In this document: positions 15,243 through 23,597 of the stretch, piece after piece
How positions within the stretch are numbered: the first letter of the stretch is position 1
Layout of the letters: each line of letters starts with the position of its first letter
From: Gemmatimonadales bacterium
GTDB taxonomy: Bacteria > Gemmatimonadota > Gemmatimonadetes > Gemmatimonadales > GWC2-71-9
Direction: 5' to 3'
DNA: 38,978 nt
Assembly (NCBI GenBank): GCA_013694695.1
Contig: JACDBX010000097.1
Span: 1-38,978 of the forward strand
Position numbers and translations under genes: made by a program
Notes under the pieces: model-generated
What the model was told of the DNA's origin: nothing
Seen by the model: only the letters and a program-made list of their open reading frames with translations
Database searches by the model: none

Positions 15243-15887
15243 ATGGCTGAACCACGCAACGTGCTCGACGAGCGCACCGAGGCACTGGTGGCGCTGGCCG
15301 CCGCGATCGCTCAAGGTGAGGAAACCGGCATTCGGGAACGGGTCGGTGACGCAGTCGAAGCCGGCGTGCCCCGCTTGTGGGTGGACGAGCTCATCCTGCA
15401 GTCAGTGCTGATGGTTGGGTACCCCCGCACGCTGATTGCCGCCGGGCTCTGGCGCAAGGCCGCCGGGGTGCCTGCAGCGAACGGTGAGTCCGATATCAAC
15501 TACGACGCGCACGCCGAGTGGACCGCGCGCGGCGAGGTGACGTGCCGCGAGGTGTATGGCGACAACTACACCAAGCTTCGCCGCAACGTCGCCGAGCTCC
15601 ATCCCGCGCTCGATGCATGGATGCTCACCGAGGGTTACGGACGGACCCTTTCCCGACCTGGCCTCGAACTCAAGTTGCGCGAGTTCTGCGTGATCGTGCA
15701 GACCGCCGTGCTCGATACGCCCCGCCAGCTTCATTCTCATCTTCGCGGCGCGCTCAACGCCGGCGCCACGTTCGACGAGGTCGAGGCGGTGCTCGGCATC
15801 GCCAACCCGCTCGTTGCCCTCGATCACTGGACCGCGGTCAAGGACCTCTGGGAACAGGTGCAGGACGCCTGGAACATCCTGTCGTGA
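15243..15887 (+). CDS. Carboxymuconolactone decarboxylase (CMD/AhpD-like) family protein
   Basis: A 214-aa helical protein of the CMD/AhpD fold. The C-terminal half carries the CMD-like stretch LKLREFCVIVQTAVLDTPRQ followed by LHSHLRGALNAGATFDEVEAVL. The N-terminal half (LVALAAAIAQGEE...DELILQSVLMVGYP) looks like a second, degenerate CMD repeat. It lacks the CxxC of AhpD peroxidases; a lone Cys sits in EFC. A peroxidase role is therefore doubtful, and a decarboxylase-like or binding role is possible. The start ATG 15243 has a strong GGGAGGA site (15231-15237); upstream starts overlap ansA and are rejected. The stop overlaps the obgE GTG as GTGA. Confidence 0.78.
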   Translation: MAEPRNVLDERTEALVALAAAIAQGEETGIRERVGDAVEAGVPRLWVDELILQSVLMVGYPRTLIAAGLWRKAAGVPAANGESDINYDAHAEWTARGEVTCREVYGDNYTKLRRNVAELHPALDAWMLTEGYGRTLSRPGLELKLREFCVIVQTAVLDTPRQLHSHLRGALNAGATFDEVEAVLGIANPLVALDHWTAVKDLWEQVQDAWNILS

Positions 15888-16951
15888 GCTTCGTCGACCA
15901 GGTCACGGTGGAGATCAAGGCAGGGCGAGGCGGCGACGGGGCATCGTCGTTTGCGCGGTTCAAGTTCAAGCCGAAGGGCGGACCCGACGGCGGTGACGGT
16001 GGACACGGCGGCTCGGTGTATGTGCGGGCTGATGCCAACCTCTCAACACTGCTCGACTATCGCTATCGCGCGTCGTGGAAGGCCGATGACGGGGTGCACG
16101 GCAAGGGGCGCACCTGGACCGGCGCCACTGCTGATGACATCCGCCTCCCCGTACCGCCGGGGACGGTGATCACCGATGCAGATACCGGCGAGACCGTTGG
16201 TGAAGTGTTGCACCCTGGCGATGAGTTGCTCGTGGCTCGGGGCGGGGGCGGAGGCCGGGGCAACGCACGATTCGCCACGGCGACCCATCAGGCGCCGCGC
16301 GAGTGTGAGCCCGGCCGTGCAGGAGAGGAGCGTCGACTCTCCCTCGTCCTGAAGCTCATCGCCGATGTGGGCCTGGTCGGAGAACCCAACGCAGGAAAAA
16401 GCACCCTCCTCTCCGTGTTGAGTGCCGCGCGACCCAAGATCGCGGACTATCCCTTCACCACGCTCGAGCCGAACCTCGGCGTCGTTGGCCTGTCGGGGTC
16501 CCGTTCGTTCGTGGTGGCGGACATTCCAGGGATCATCGAGGGCGCCCATGCAGGCAAGGGCCTCGGACTCAAGTTCCTCCAGCATGTCGAGCGCACCCGC
16601 TTGCTGGCGTTCATGGTTCCGGTCGATTCAGAGGATCCGCAGGCCGTCTTCGAGCAGCTTCGTCGCGAGGTGCGGCTGTACTCGCCGGTGCTTGCCGAAA
16701 CGCCGCACCTGCTCATCCTGACCAAGCGAGACCTGCTCCCCGACGAGAGCCCGGTCCCGGTGGTCGATGCACCGGATGCGCAATTCACGATCACCATCTC
16801 GAGCGCGGCTGGCACGGGCCTCGATGACCTGAAGGAATCCCTCTGGACCGCAGTGCAGGCGGTTCGCGACACAGAAGAAGGAACCGCCGAGCGCTCCGAT
16901 GCCGATCTCTTCGACGATCTCCCCAGCGATGGTGGCCACCTGTCCCGTTGA
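15884..16951 (+). CDS. obgE: GTPase ObgE/CgtA
   Basis: Essential GTPase involved in 50S subunit maturation and stress control. Its 355 aa hold the glycine-rich Obg fold (GRGGDGASSFARFKF, GPDGGDGGHGGSVYV, GGGGGRGNARFATATHQAPR). The G domain follows with GEPNAGKST, ADYPFTTLEPNLGVV and ADIPGIIEGAHAGKGLG. G4 reads TKRD instead of NKxD, a variant seen in some Obg proteins. The extra C-terminal domain is short and acidic (DADLFDDLPSD). GTG 15884 overlaps the previous stop as GTGA and gives the standard N-terminus (SFVDQVTVEIKAG). The upstream extension in this frame is out-of-frame CMD sequence. Confidence 0.96.
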   Translation: MSFVDQVTVEIKAGRGGDGASSFARFKFKPKGGPDGGDGGHGGSVYVRADANLSTLLDYRYRASWKADDGVHGKGRTWTGATADDIRLPVPPGTVITDADTGETVGEVLHPGDELLVARGGGGGRGNARFATATHQAPRECEPGRAGEERRLSLVLKLIADVGLVGEPNAGKSTLLSVLSAARPKIADYPFTTLEPNLGVVGLSGSRSFVVADIPGIIEGAHAGKGLGLKFLQHVERTRLLAFMVPVDSEDPQAVFEQLRREVRLYSPVLAETPHLLILTKRDLLPDESPVPVVDAPDAQFTITISSAAGTGLDDLKESLWTAVQAVRDTEEGTAERSDADLFDDLPSDGGHLSR

Positions 16952-18029
16952 CCAGGACGAGCGCGGTGCGTGGCTCACCCTTGCCGCGATCCCCGGCCTC
17001 GGCCCGCGCCGCATGGCCGCACTGCTCACCGAGTTCGAATCTGCATGCGGCGTCCTCCGGGCGCCGCATCGTGCGTTGCGGGATCTCCCCGGCATCCCGT
17101 CGGCACTTGCACGCGCGATCGGCCGCACCGATGGGTCTGACGGTGCGGCGCTCGAACACGCCGCCAGCGAAGCGGGTCAGCAGGTGCTCACTCCCGCCGA
17201 TCCGGCGTATCCCGCGTTGCTTCGTGCCATCCCCGACCCGCCCCTCATCCTGTTTGCGGTCGGTGATCCCGCCATCCTCAACCGGCCAGCCGTCGCGATC
17301 GTCGGCAGCCGCAATCACACCAGTTACGGCGAACGCGTGGCCGCCACGATGGGCGGTGCCGCAGGCGCGGCCGGTGTCGTGGTTGTGAGTGGACTGGCAC
17401 GGGGTCTCGATGCCGTGGCACAGGCTGCCGCGCTCGACGCCGGTGGCACCACAATCGGCGTTCTCGGGAACGGCGCCGACATCATTTATCCGCGCGGGAA
17501 CGCCGTGTTGTACCGTCGCGTCGTCGAGCTGGGCGTTCTCCTCAGCGAATACCCACCTGGCGCGCTGCCCACGGCGGGATCATTTCCCCGCCGCAATCGG
17601 CTGATCAGCGGCCTCGCGCGCGCACTGGTGGTGGTGGAGGCGGCCGATGGCTCAGGCACCATGATCACCGTTGCAATGGCGCTCGAACAGGGACGCGACG
17701 TATTTGCCGTTCCCGGGCCGATCATCGGAGCGTCATCGCGCGGCACGAATCGCCTGATTCGCGATGGTGCCACCCCGTTGCTCGGCCCCGAAGAGCTGCT
17801 CGCGATATTCGGCGCAACGGCGCGCGTCCACGCGCCGGCGTCTCCCGAATGCACCCTGAGCGTCACGGAGGCCCGGGTGTTCAGCGCACTGGACGCCGAG
17901 CCGCGCCACCTCGACGAGGTCGCGCTCTCATCGGGCCTCCCGGTGGGCGAACTGCTCGGCACACTTCTGGGCCTCGAACTCGGCGGTCTCGTCGAACAGC
18001 TTTCCGGGTCACGCTACCAACGACGTTGA
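16929..18029 (+). CDS. dprA: DNA-processing protein DprA (Smf)
   Basis: Binds incoming single-stranded DNA and loads RecA during natural transformation. 366 aa: helix-hairpin-helix region (AAIPGLGPRRMAALL, 19-33), Rossmann-type DprA domain with GSRNHTSYG (126-134), SGLARGLDAVAQ (154-165), YPRGN (187-191), FPRRNRLISGLA (219-230) and VPGPIIGASSRGTNRLIRDG (261-280), then a winged-helix C-terminus (VTEARVFSALD). The start is uncertain: ATG 16929 overlaps obgE by 23 nt and keeps the N-terminus short; ATG 16899 is also open. Neither has a clear Shine-Dalgarno sequence. Presence of DprA suggests, but does not prove, competence. Confidence 0.93.
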   Translation: MVATCPVDQDERGAWLTLAAIPGLGPRRMAALLTEFESACGVLRAPHRALRDLPGIPSALARAIGRTDGSDGAALEHAASEAGQQVLTPADPAYPALLRAIPDPPLILFAVGDPAILNRPAVAIVGSRNHTSYGERVAATMGGAAGAAGVVVVSGLARGLDAVAQAAALDAGGTTIGVLGNGADIIYPRGNAVLYRRVVELGVLLSEYPPGALPTAGSFPRRNRLISGLARALVVVEAADGSGTMITVAMALEQGRDVFAVPGPIIGASSRGTNRLIRDGATPLLGPEELLAIFGATARVHAPASPECTLSVTEARVFSALDAEPRHLDEVALSSGLPVGELLGTLLGLELGGLVEQLSGSRYQRR

Positions 18030-18066
18030 ACGAGACCCGCGCCTCTCTGCTTACGTTTGACCTGCC

Positions 18067-19164
18067 ATGCATCTCTACGTCCATGTCCCGTTCTGCGCAC
18101 GTCGCTGTTCGTACTGCGATTTCTCGATCGCGGTGCGGCGAAATGTGCCCGACCAGCGGTTCGTCGACGCGGTCCTCGCCGAGTGGCGGGCGCGGATCAC
18201 CGCCACCGCCGCCGATGCGCTGCAGACCGTCTATTTCGGCGGCGGCACGCCGTCACGCCTGGCGCCGGCCGCGCTCGCGGCGCTGCTCGGCGGCATCACC
18301 CGTGACCGCCCGCTCGCACCGGGCGCGGAGGTCACGATCGAGGTCAATCCCGACGACGTGAACGCCGATGCGGTCGCAATATGGGCGACGGCGGGCATCA
18401 ATCGCGCTTCACTTGGTGTCCAGAGTCACGATCCCGCTGTGCTGGAATGGATGCACCGGACGCATCGTGCGGAACAGGTTGGACCGGCGATGGCGCTGCT
18501 CCGCGACGGCGGCATCGGCAACATCTCAGTCGACTTGATCTTTGCGTTGCCTCCCGAGGTGCGGCGCGACTGGGATGCGGACGTCGACCGCACCCTCGCC
18601 CTCGAACCAAGCCACGTCTCGCTCTACGGACTCACCACGGAACCGCACACGCCGCTGGCGCGATGGCGTGAGCGCGGTGCGGTCACGTGCCTCCCCGACG
18701 AGGTGTACGCCGCGCAGTATCTCGCGATCAATCGTGCTCTGCGCGCGGCGGATTACGAGCACTACGAGGTGTCGAATGCCGCCCTTCCCGGGCGTCGCTC
18801 CCGCCACAATTCGATGTACTGGAGCGGCGCGGATTACCTGGGCCTCGGGCCGTCTGCCCATTCCCTGGACGGCGCCACTCGGTCATGGAACATCCGGGCC
18901 TGGGAAGCCTACGCGACCGCAATCGAAGCGGGGCGGGGCGGCCGGGAGGGATTCGAGGTACTCGGGCCCCGGGAGCGGGAGCTTGAATCGGCGTACCTGG
19001 GGCTGCGCACCGATGCCGGACTTGACCGCAACCGGATGGGCGAATCCGCCCTCCAGCAGTGGGTTGAGGCCGGGTGGGCGGAGGAGCTGGGGGGTCAGGT
19101 GCGCCTCCGGGCCGAAGGCTGGCTTCGCCTTGATGCGCTGGTGGCTTCGTTGGTGGATTTCTAG
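18067..19164 (+). CDS. hemW: Heme chaperone HemW (radical SAM, oxygen-independent coproporphyrinogen-III oxidase-like)
   Basis: Radical SAM protein that holds heme and delivers it to respiratory enzymes. The [4Fe-4S] motif is C10-x3-C14-x2-C17 (FCARRCSYCDF), followed by VYFGGGTPS (55-63), EVNPDD (92-97), SLGVQS and DLIFALPPE. HNSMYW (247-252) and GPSAHS (261-266) mark HemW. The genuine HemN enzyme has an extra N-terminal stretch and a fourth cysteine one step on (CxxxCxxCxC), while here Cys17 is followed by Asp and Phe. The length, 365 aa, fits HemW. The start ATG 18067 follows dprA by 37 nt. Confidence 0.92.
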   Translation: MHLYVHVPFCARRCSYCDFSIAVRRNVPDQRFVDAVLAEWRARITATAADALQTVYFGGGTPSRLAPAALAALLGGITRDRPLAPGAEVTIEVNPDDVNADAVAIWATAGINRASLGVQSHDPAVLEWMHRTHRAEQVGPAMALLRDGGIGNISVDLIFALPPEVRRDWDADVDRTLALEPSHVSLYGLTTEPHTPLARWRERGAVTCLPDEVYAAQYLAINRALRAADYEHYEVSNAALPGRRSRHNSMYWSGADYLGLGPSAHSLDGATRSWNIRAWEAYATAIEAGRGGREGFEVLGPRERELESAYLGLRTDAGLDRNRMGESALQQWVEAGWAEELGGQVRLRAEGWLRLDALVASLVDF

Positions 19165-19173
19165 CTTTACCCC

Positions 19174-20205
19174 ATGGCAGACGCTGAACCACTCACCGAT
19201 CGTGAACGCCGTGTCCTCGAGGCGGTCGTCGAGATCTACATCGCGACCGCGGAACCGACCGGCAGCCAGACGGTTGCCCGTCGCGCCGCGCTGGGGATTT
19301 CTCCCGCCTCGATTCGCTCGTCGATGAGTGACCTCGAGGCAAAGGGGTACCTCTACCATCCGCACACCAGCGCGGGACGGATTCCAACCGACCGGGCATA
19401 CCGGATCTATGTCGATGCCCTGATGCGGCGGCTGCCGCCCGACCTGCGGGCGCGTGAGACTCTGGAGGTGGAGCTGGGAGCTGCCGCCGCCAGCGAGCGG
19501 CTCGTCGCGCGCGCCGCGCAGGTGCTCGGCATCCTGACGCAGGAGCTCGGCGTTGCCGTGGCACCGTCACTCGATGAGATCGTGCTCGACCGGATCGACC
19601 TGGTTGCCGTGGCGTCCGACCGCATCCTGTTGGTGCTGAACCTCCGGAGCGGCGCGGTCCGCACGATCTATGTACGGGTGCCCGGCACGATCCCGCGCGG
19701 GCAGGCCGATGCGGTGCAGCGGATCCTCAACGAGCGACTGTCCGGTCACACGCTTCGCGAGATTCGCGCAACCGTCGCCGAGCGGCTGCGGGATGTCGGC
19801 GGGCGCTCCGACGTGGCCGAGTTGCTCGACATCATCCTGGCGGAGGGTGACGGCCTCTTCGATCTCGAGGAGAGCGAACCGGTGATGCTGGGCAGTGCGT
19901 CGATGCTCGTCGACCAGCCGGAGTTCTCGTCGAGCGAACGGATGCGCAACCTGCTCACGTTGACGGAGCGGCGTGACGTGCTGCGCGAGGCGCTGGCGCA
20001 GCGGCGGCACGAGGGAATCACGATCACGATCGGCGATGAGCATGGGGAACCGGGGCTGTCCGGCTTCACGCTCGTCACCGCGACATACCGACGGGGTGGC
20101 GCAACCGGCGTCATCGGTGTGCTTGGACCAACCCGCATGCCATATGAAAAGATCATCGGACTGGTGGAGCACACCGGCCGGCTGGTTGAGGACTTTCTGC
20201 AGTGA
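19174..20205 (+). CDS. hrcA: Heat-inducible transcription repressor HrcA
   Basis: Represses groE and dnaK operons by binding CIRCE elements, with GroEL as its cofactor. 343 aa: N-terminal winged helix (LTDRERRVLEAVVEIYIAT, GSQTVARR, SPASIRSSMSDLEAKGYL, HTSAGRIPTDRAYRIYVD), then a GAF-like domain and a C-terminal segment GVIGVLGPTRMPYEKIIGLV, all standard for HrcA. ATG 19174 lies 9 nt after hemW. The stop overlaps the dnaJ GTG as GTGA. I find no CIRCE (TTAGCACTC-N9-GAGTGCTAA) in front of this operon, so it does not appear to be autoregulated at this site. grpE and dnaK are not in the window. Confidence 0.95.
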   Translation: MADAEPLTDRERRVLEAVVEIYIATAEPTGSQTVARRAALGISPASIRSSMSDLEAKGYLYHPHTSAGRIPTDRAYRIYVDALMRRLPPDLRARETLEVELGAAAASERLVARAAQVLGILTQELGVAVAPSLDEIVLDRIDLVAVASDRILLVLNLRSGAVRTIYVRVPGTIPRGQADAVQRILNERLSGHTLREIRATVAERLRDVGGRSDVAELLDIILAEGDGLFDLEESEPVMLGSASMLVDQPEFSSSERMRNLLTLTERRDVLREALAQRRHEGITITIGDEHGEPGLSGFTLVTATYRRGGATGVIGVLGPTRMPYEKIIGLVEHTGRLVEDFLQ

Positions 20206-21326
20206 TCGATTACTACGAGGTACTGGAAGTGACGCGCGACGCGGGCGGCGACGAGATCAAGAAGTCGTACCGCCGCCTGGCAATGGATTACCATCCTGAC
20301 CGGAATGCATCGCACGACGCGGAGGAGAAGTTCAAGGAGTTGTCCGAGGCCTACCAGGTGCTGTCGGATTCCAACAAGCGCGCCCACTACGACCGCTTCG
20401 GCACCGCACCGGCGGGGGCCCACGGGTTTGGCGGGTTCGAGCACATCGACCTGAGCGAGGCGCTCAACATCTTCATGCGCGACTTCGGCGGCTTCTCCGG
20501 CTTCGACGGGATCTTCGGGGGACGCGAGCAGGCCGATCCGCGGCGAGGGCAGGACATCAAGATGACGGTCCGTCTGACGCTGCAGGAGGTTGCACAGGGC
20601 GCCAAGCGCAGCATCAAGCTGAAGACCCTGATCACATGTGACGCATGTGCGGGCAACGGTGCGGCCGCGGGGACGACCCCGGCGCGTTGCGGAACCTGTT
20701 CGGGAAGTGGCGAGGTCCGCCGCGCCGCGCGATCGATGTTCGGCCAGTTCGTGCAGGTCGGGCCGTGCCCGACCTGTCATGGTGAGGGGACGACAGTCTC
20801 CAGCCCGTGCGAAGTGTGCCGTGGCGACGGTCGCACCAAGGGGGAGCGCACCGTGTCGGTGGACATCCCGGCGGGCGTGTCGAGCCAGAACTACCTCACG
20901 CTGCGCGGCCAAGGGGCGGCGGGTCCGCGCGGTGGCCCGAACGGTGACCTGATCGTGATGCTCGACGTCAAGGAAGACGATCGGTTCACCCGCGACGGCG
21001 AAGACCTGATCCACGATCTCCCGGTCTCGTTTTCGCAGGCAGCTCTCGGTTGCACAGCGACGATCCCGACGCCCTGGGGCGACGAGCCACTTGGCGTCCC
21101 TGCCGGCACCCAGAACGGCACCGAATTTCAGGTTCGTGGCAAGGGGCTTCCACGCCTGGGCGGCAAGGGTGTCGGGGATGTGCTGGTTCGCGTGCACATC
21201 TGGACGCCCGACGACCTGAATGACGAGCAGCGACGGCTCTTCGCCGAGCTCGCGATGCACGAGGGCGAGGGGCCGAACCGCAAGGGTGGCTTCTGGACCA
21301 AGCTCAAGCAAGCGTTGGGGGCGTGA
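20202..21326 (+). CDS. dnaJ: Chaperone protein DnaJ (type I)
   Basis: Hsp40 co-chaperone that stimulates DnaK ATPase and binds unfolded protein. 374 aa with full type I layout: J domain with HPD at 31-33 (MDYHPDRN), Gly/Phe-rich linker (about 67-108), and four CxxCxGxG zinc repeats at Cys146, Cys163, Cys189 and Cys203 (CDACAGNG, CGTCSGSG, CPTCHGEG, CEVCRGDG). The C-terminal substrate-binding domains contain IPAGVSSQNYLTLRGQG and PTPWGDEPLGVPAGTQNG. GTG 20202 overlaps the hrcA stop, and its own stop overlaps the prmA GTG (GTGA), so hrcA-dnaJ-prmA are coupled. Confidence 0.97.
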   Translation: MIDYYEVLEVTRDAGGDEIKKSYRRLAMDYHPDRNASHDAEEKFKELSEAYQVLSDSNKRAHYDRFGTAPAGAHGFGGFEHIDLSEALNIFMRDFGGFSGFDGIFGGREQADPRRGQDIKMTVRLTLQEVAQGAKRSIKLKTLITCDACAGNGAAAGTTPARCGTCSGSGEVRRAARSMFGQFVQVGPCPTCHGEGTTVSSPCEVCRGDGRTKGERTVSVDIPAGVSSQNYLTLRGQGAAGPRGGPNGDLIVMLDVKEDDRFTRDGEDLIHDLPVSFSQAALGCTATIPTPWGDEPLGVPAGTQNGTEFQVRGKGLPRLGGKGVGDVLVRVHIWTPDDLNDEQRRLFAELAMHEGEGPNRKGGFWTKLKQALGA

Positions 21327-22159
21327 GCGATGCCTGGTGGCGACTCGCCGTGTCATGCAACTCCATTGATACGGAATTGCTTGCGGCGGAACTGGTGACG
21401 TTGTCTGGTCACGCCGTCGAGGAAGCCGCGCCCGGTAGCGTGCTGGCGATCGCGGGATCGGAGCCGGCGGCTCGCGCGATCTTCGACACCATCAGCGCTC
21501 GACGCCCCGACATCACGGGCACGATCACGCAGTTGGCGCCGGTGGATTGGTCGGTTCAGTGGCGCGACGGGATCACCGCGCGGCGCTTCGGCCGACTCGT
21601 CCTCTCGCCGTCGTGGATCGTGCCCGAGCTGGGGCCTGGCGATGTCGGTGTGGTGCTCGATCCGGAGAACGCCTTCGGCAGCGGTGAACACGGTTCGACC
21701 CGGGCCGCGCTCGCGCTCCTCGAGCGTCAGCTGCAAGCGGGCGACACCGTGCTCGACCTCGGCAGCGGATCGGGCATCCTCGCCATTGCCGCGGTGCAGC
21801 TCGGCGCCGGCAGCGCGATCGGAATCGAGGTGGATCCGGATTCCAACACCGTGGCCGACTCCAACGCCGCCCGGAACGGGGTCGCGGACCGTGTCGCGTT
21901 CCTGCTGGGCGACGCGGGCGAGCTGGCCGTCCTCGCCGGACCCGCCCGCATCGTCTGCTCGAACATCCTGCGCACCATCAACACGATACTCCTGCCGCAG
22001 GTGGCCAAGGCGCTGGCACCCGGCGGCATCGCGATCTTCGCAGGGATGGAGGACATCGAAGAGGACCTCTTCCGACCGGTGCTTCAAAGCGCGGGGTTCG
22101 TGATCGTCGACGACCAGCACGACGCCGGATGGTGGGGCGTGGCAGCCCGGCTCGCATGA
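21323..22159 (+). CDS. prmA: Ribosomal protein L11 methyltransferase
   Basis: SAM-dependent methyltransferase that trimethylates ribosomal protein L11. 278 aa: a divergent N-terminal substrate-binding domain (SDAWWRLAVSCNSIDTELL), linker WSVQWRDGITARRFGRLVLSPSW, then the class I methyltransferase domain. That domain has LDPENAFGSGEHGSTR (112-127; usually FGTGxHxTT), motif I DLGSGSGILAIAA (145-157) and SNILRTINTILLPQ, in which the canonical NIL motif is present. GTG 21323 overlaps the dnaJ stop, and the prmA stop overlaps the rsmE ATG as ATGA. The dnaJ-prmA-rsmE order is a common bacterial arrangement, supporting the call. Confidence 0.92.
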   Translation: MSDAWWRLAVSCNSIDTELLAAELVTLSGHAVEEAAPGSVLAIAGSEPAARAIFDTISARRPDITGTITQLAPVDWSVQWRDGITARRFGRLVLSPSWIVPELGPGDVGVVLDPENAFGSGEHGSTRAALALLERQLQAGDTVLDLGSGSGILAIAAVQLGAGSAIGIEVDPDSNTVADSNAARNGVADRVAFLLGDAGELAVLAGPARIVCSNILRTINTILLPQVAKALAPGGIAIFAGMEDIEEDLFRPVLQSAGFVIVDDQHDAGWWGVAARLA

Positions 22160-22854
22160 TCACCGTGATGGTGCCACCCGGCGAGCACGCGGTTGGCGGG
22201 GTTGTCGAGCTCGACGATGAGGAATCGCATCACCTGCAGGTGCGCCGCGTCCGCGAAGGCGAACGCTGCACCGCGCTCGACGGCGCCGGCGCCGTCATCG
22301 AGGGTCCACTGCAACGCGGCATGCGTCGCTGGCAAGTCGCGATCGACAAGCTCACCATGCATGCGCCCCCTGCGGGGACGATTCTCGCCGTGGCAGCAGG
22401 CGATCGTGACCGCTTCCTCCTGCTCGCCGAGAAGGCTGGGGAACTGGGCGTGACGCGGATCATTCCGCTGGTCACGGCGCGGCAGCGCAGCGTGGAGACG
22501 CGGCTGCGAGACGTGGTACTCGACCGCGTACGCCGACGCGCGCTCGAGGCGTGCAAGCAGAGCGGCAATCCGTGGATTCCCGATGTCGACCCGATCACCC
22601 CGCTCGAGGAACTCACGCGCGGATCGGGATGGTTCGTCGCGGCGCAGGGCGGCGCGAGCTGCCCTACGATCGCCGCCCACACTGTTGCATCATGGTTGAT
22701 CGGACCCGAAGGGGGATGGACCGAGCCCGAAAGTGAGTTCATCCACGGAACACTCGGCGCGATCGATGTCGGCCTCGGGCAATTCGTGCTACGCTTCGAG
22801 ACAGCCGCGATCGCCGCGGCAGTGCTGACGATCGACCGCCGCGCACGAGCGTGA
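22156..22854 (+). CDS. rsmE: 16S rRNA (uracil-1498-N3) methyltransferase RsmE
   Basis: Methylates N3 of U1498 in 16S rRNA, using a SPOUT knot. 232 aa: N-terminal PUA-like domain (ELDDEESHHLQVRRVREGE), then the SPOUT domain with AEKAGELGVTRIIPLVTARQ (91-110), EACKQSG (131-137), LIGPEGGWTEPE (181-192) and LGQFVLRFETAAIAA (207-221; usually LGxxILRxETA). ATG 22156 overlaps the prmA stop as ATGA and gives the normal N-terminus; the earlier ATG at 22129 is inside prmA and is rejected. Confidence 0.93.
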   Translation: MITVMVPPGEHAVGGVVELDDEESHHLQVRRVREGERCTALDGAGAVIEGPLQRGMRRWQVAIDKLTMHAPPAGTILAVAAGDRDRFLLLAEKAGELGVTRIIPLVTARQRSVETRLRDVVLDRVRRRALEACKQSGNPWIPDVDPITPLEELTRGSGWFVAAQGGASCPTIAAHTVASWLIGPEGGWTEPESEFIHGTLGAIDVGLGQFVLRFETAAIAAAVLTIDRRARA

Positions 22855-22906
22855 CGCACCACCCCCATCATCCGCCACCTGTCATCGGTCAACGGTTATA
22901 GGTTCG

Positions 22907-22946
22907 CTAGTCTCTCTTCTCTCTTCTCTAGTCTCTAGTCTCTCTC
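22907..22946. repeat. 40-bp polypyrimidine CT-repeat with three CTAGTCTCT units
   Basis: An almost pure C/T tract between rsmE and the HIT gene, with CTAGTCTCT at 22907, 22929 and 22935 (the last two overlapping) and CTCTTCT units between. It ends just before an AAAGG Shine-Dalgarno-like site and ATG 22957, so it would lie in the HIT 5' leader or promoter. Such tracts can change length by slippage. Confidence 0.75.
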
Positions 22947-22956
22947 AAAGGCTCCC

Positions 22957-23301
22957 ATGTCCTGCATCTTCTGTCAGATCGCGGCCGGTGAGATTCCCGC
23001 TGAGATCCTTGGCCGCTCCGAGAGCGCCGTTGCATTTCGTGATGTCAATCCGCAGGCGCCTGTTCACGTCCTCGTGATCCCGGTCGACCATCTCGGAAGC
23101 GCTGCCGAGGCGCGGGGCGACGCCGGAGAGGCCACCCTGGGCGCAGTCATGCGCCTGGGGGTCGAGGTCGCTGCGGGCCTCGGGTTGGTGGAGGGCGGGT
23201 ACCGGTTCGTGATCAACACCGGGGCCGACGGCGGGCAAACTGTGCCCCACCTCCATCTGCACCTCCTGGGGGGCCGCCAGATGCGGTGGCCGCCCGGCTG
23301 A
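22957..23301 (+). CDS. HIT family protein (HinT-like purine nucleoside phosphoramidase)
   Basis: Small nucleotide-binding protein of the histidine-triad superfamily that hydrolyses AMP-amino or AMP-lysine conjugates. 114 aa with N-terminal CIFCQIAAGEIPAEIL, a typical HinT start (Cys3, Cys6), RDVNPQAPVHVLVIPVDH (28-45) and the triad HLHLH (98-102) in TVPHLHLHLLGGR. The start ATG 22957 has AAAGG (22947-22951) upstream; the preceding 100 bp carry the CT repeat. It is separated from rsmE by 102 bp and from rpsU by 104 bp, so it may be its own unit. Confidence 0.93.
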   Translation: MSCIFCQIAAGEIPAEILGRSESAVAFRDVNPQAPVHVLVIPVDHLGSAAEARGDAGEATLGAVMRLGVEVAAGLGLVEGGYRFVINTGADGGQTVPHLHLHLLGGRQMRWPPG

Positions 23302-23310
23302 GCGGCCCCC
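23285..23310 (+). terminator. GC-rich hairpin overlapping the HIT stop codon
   Basis: GGTGGCCGC (23285-23293) pairs with GCGGCCCCC (23302-23310) with one mismatch and an 8-nt loop that contains the TGA of the HIT gene. There is no following T-tract, so this is at best a weak terminator separating HIT from rpsU. Confidence 0.35.
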
Positions 23311-23405
23311 CGCCAGCTTGCCGTATCTCCGCCCGAGGCCTAGGTTTGCGGTCTATCCATTGACCGGTCCCCTGGCGGGGGCTTTGAGAGAGGTGATTTC
23401 AGGAC

Positions 23406-23597
23406 ATGTCAGAAGTCGTCATCCACGAGGATGAGAGTTTCGAACGGGCGCTCAAGCGTTTCAAGAAGAAGTGCGAGAAGGCCGGGATCCTCTCCGACCT
23501 CCGCAAGCATCGGCACTACGAGAAGCCGAGCGAGAAGCGGAAGCGCAAGATGAACGCCGCGCAGCGCAAGACGCGCCGCGGTCGCTCGCATGCCTGA
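23406..23597 (+). CDS. rpsU: 30S ribosomal protein S21
   Basis: Small basic protein of the 30S head and platform, important at initiation. 63 aa: [20 protein letters not shown], then [20 protein letters not shown] and a lysine/arginine-rich tail ([20 protein letters not shown]). Length and sequence match S21. ATG 23406 follows a 104-bp leader with no other gene. The last 8 nt overlap yqeY, which makes the frequent rpsU-yqeY pair. Confidence 0.97.
   Translation: MSEVVIHEDESFERALKRFKKKCEKAGILSDLRKHRHYEKPSEKRKRKMNAAQRKTRRGRSHA

Noticed and set aside
18067-19164. hemW as a true HemN coproporphyrinogen oxidase
   Set aside because: It has CxxxCxxC without the fourth Cys, and has the HNSMYW motif of HemW.
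19746-21356. 536-aa minus-strand frame opposite hrcA/dnaJ
   Set aside because: The sense strand codes for HrcA and DnaJ with full motif sets.
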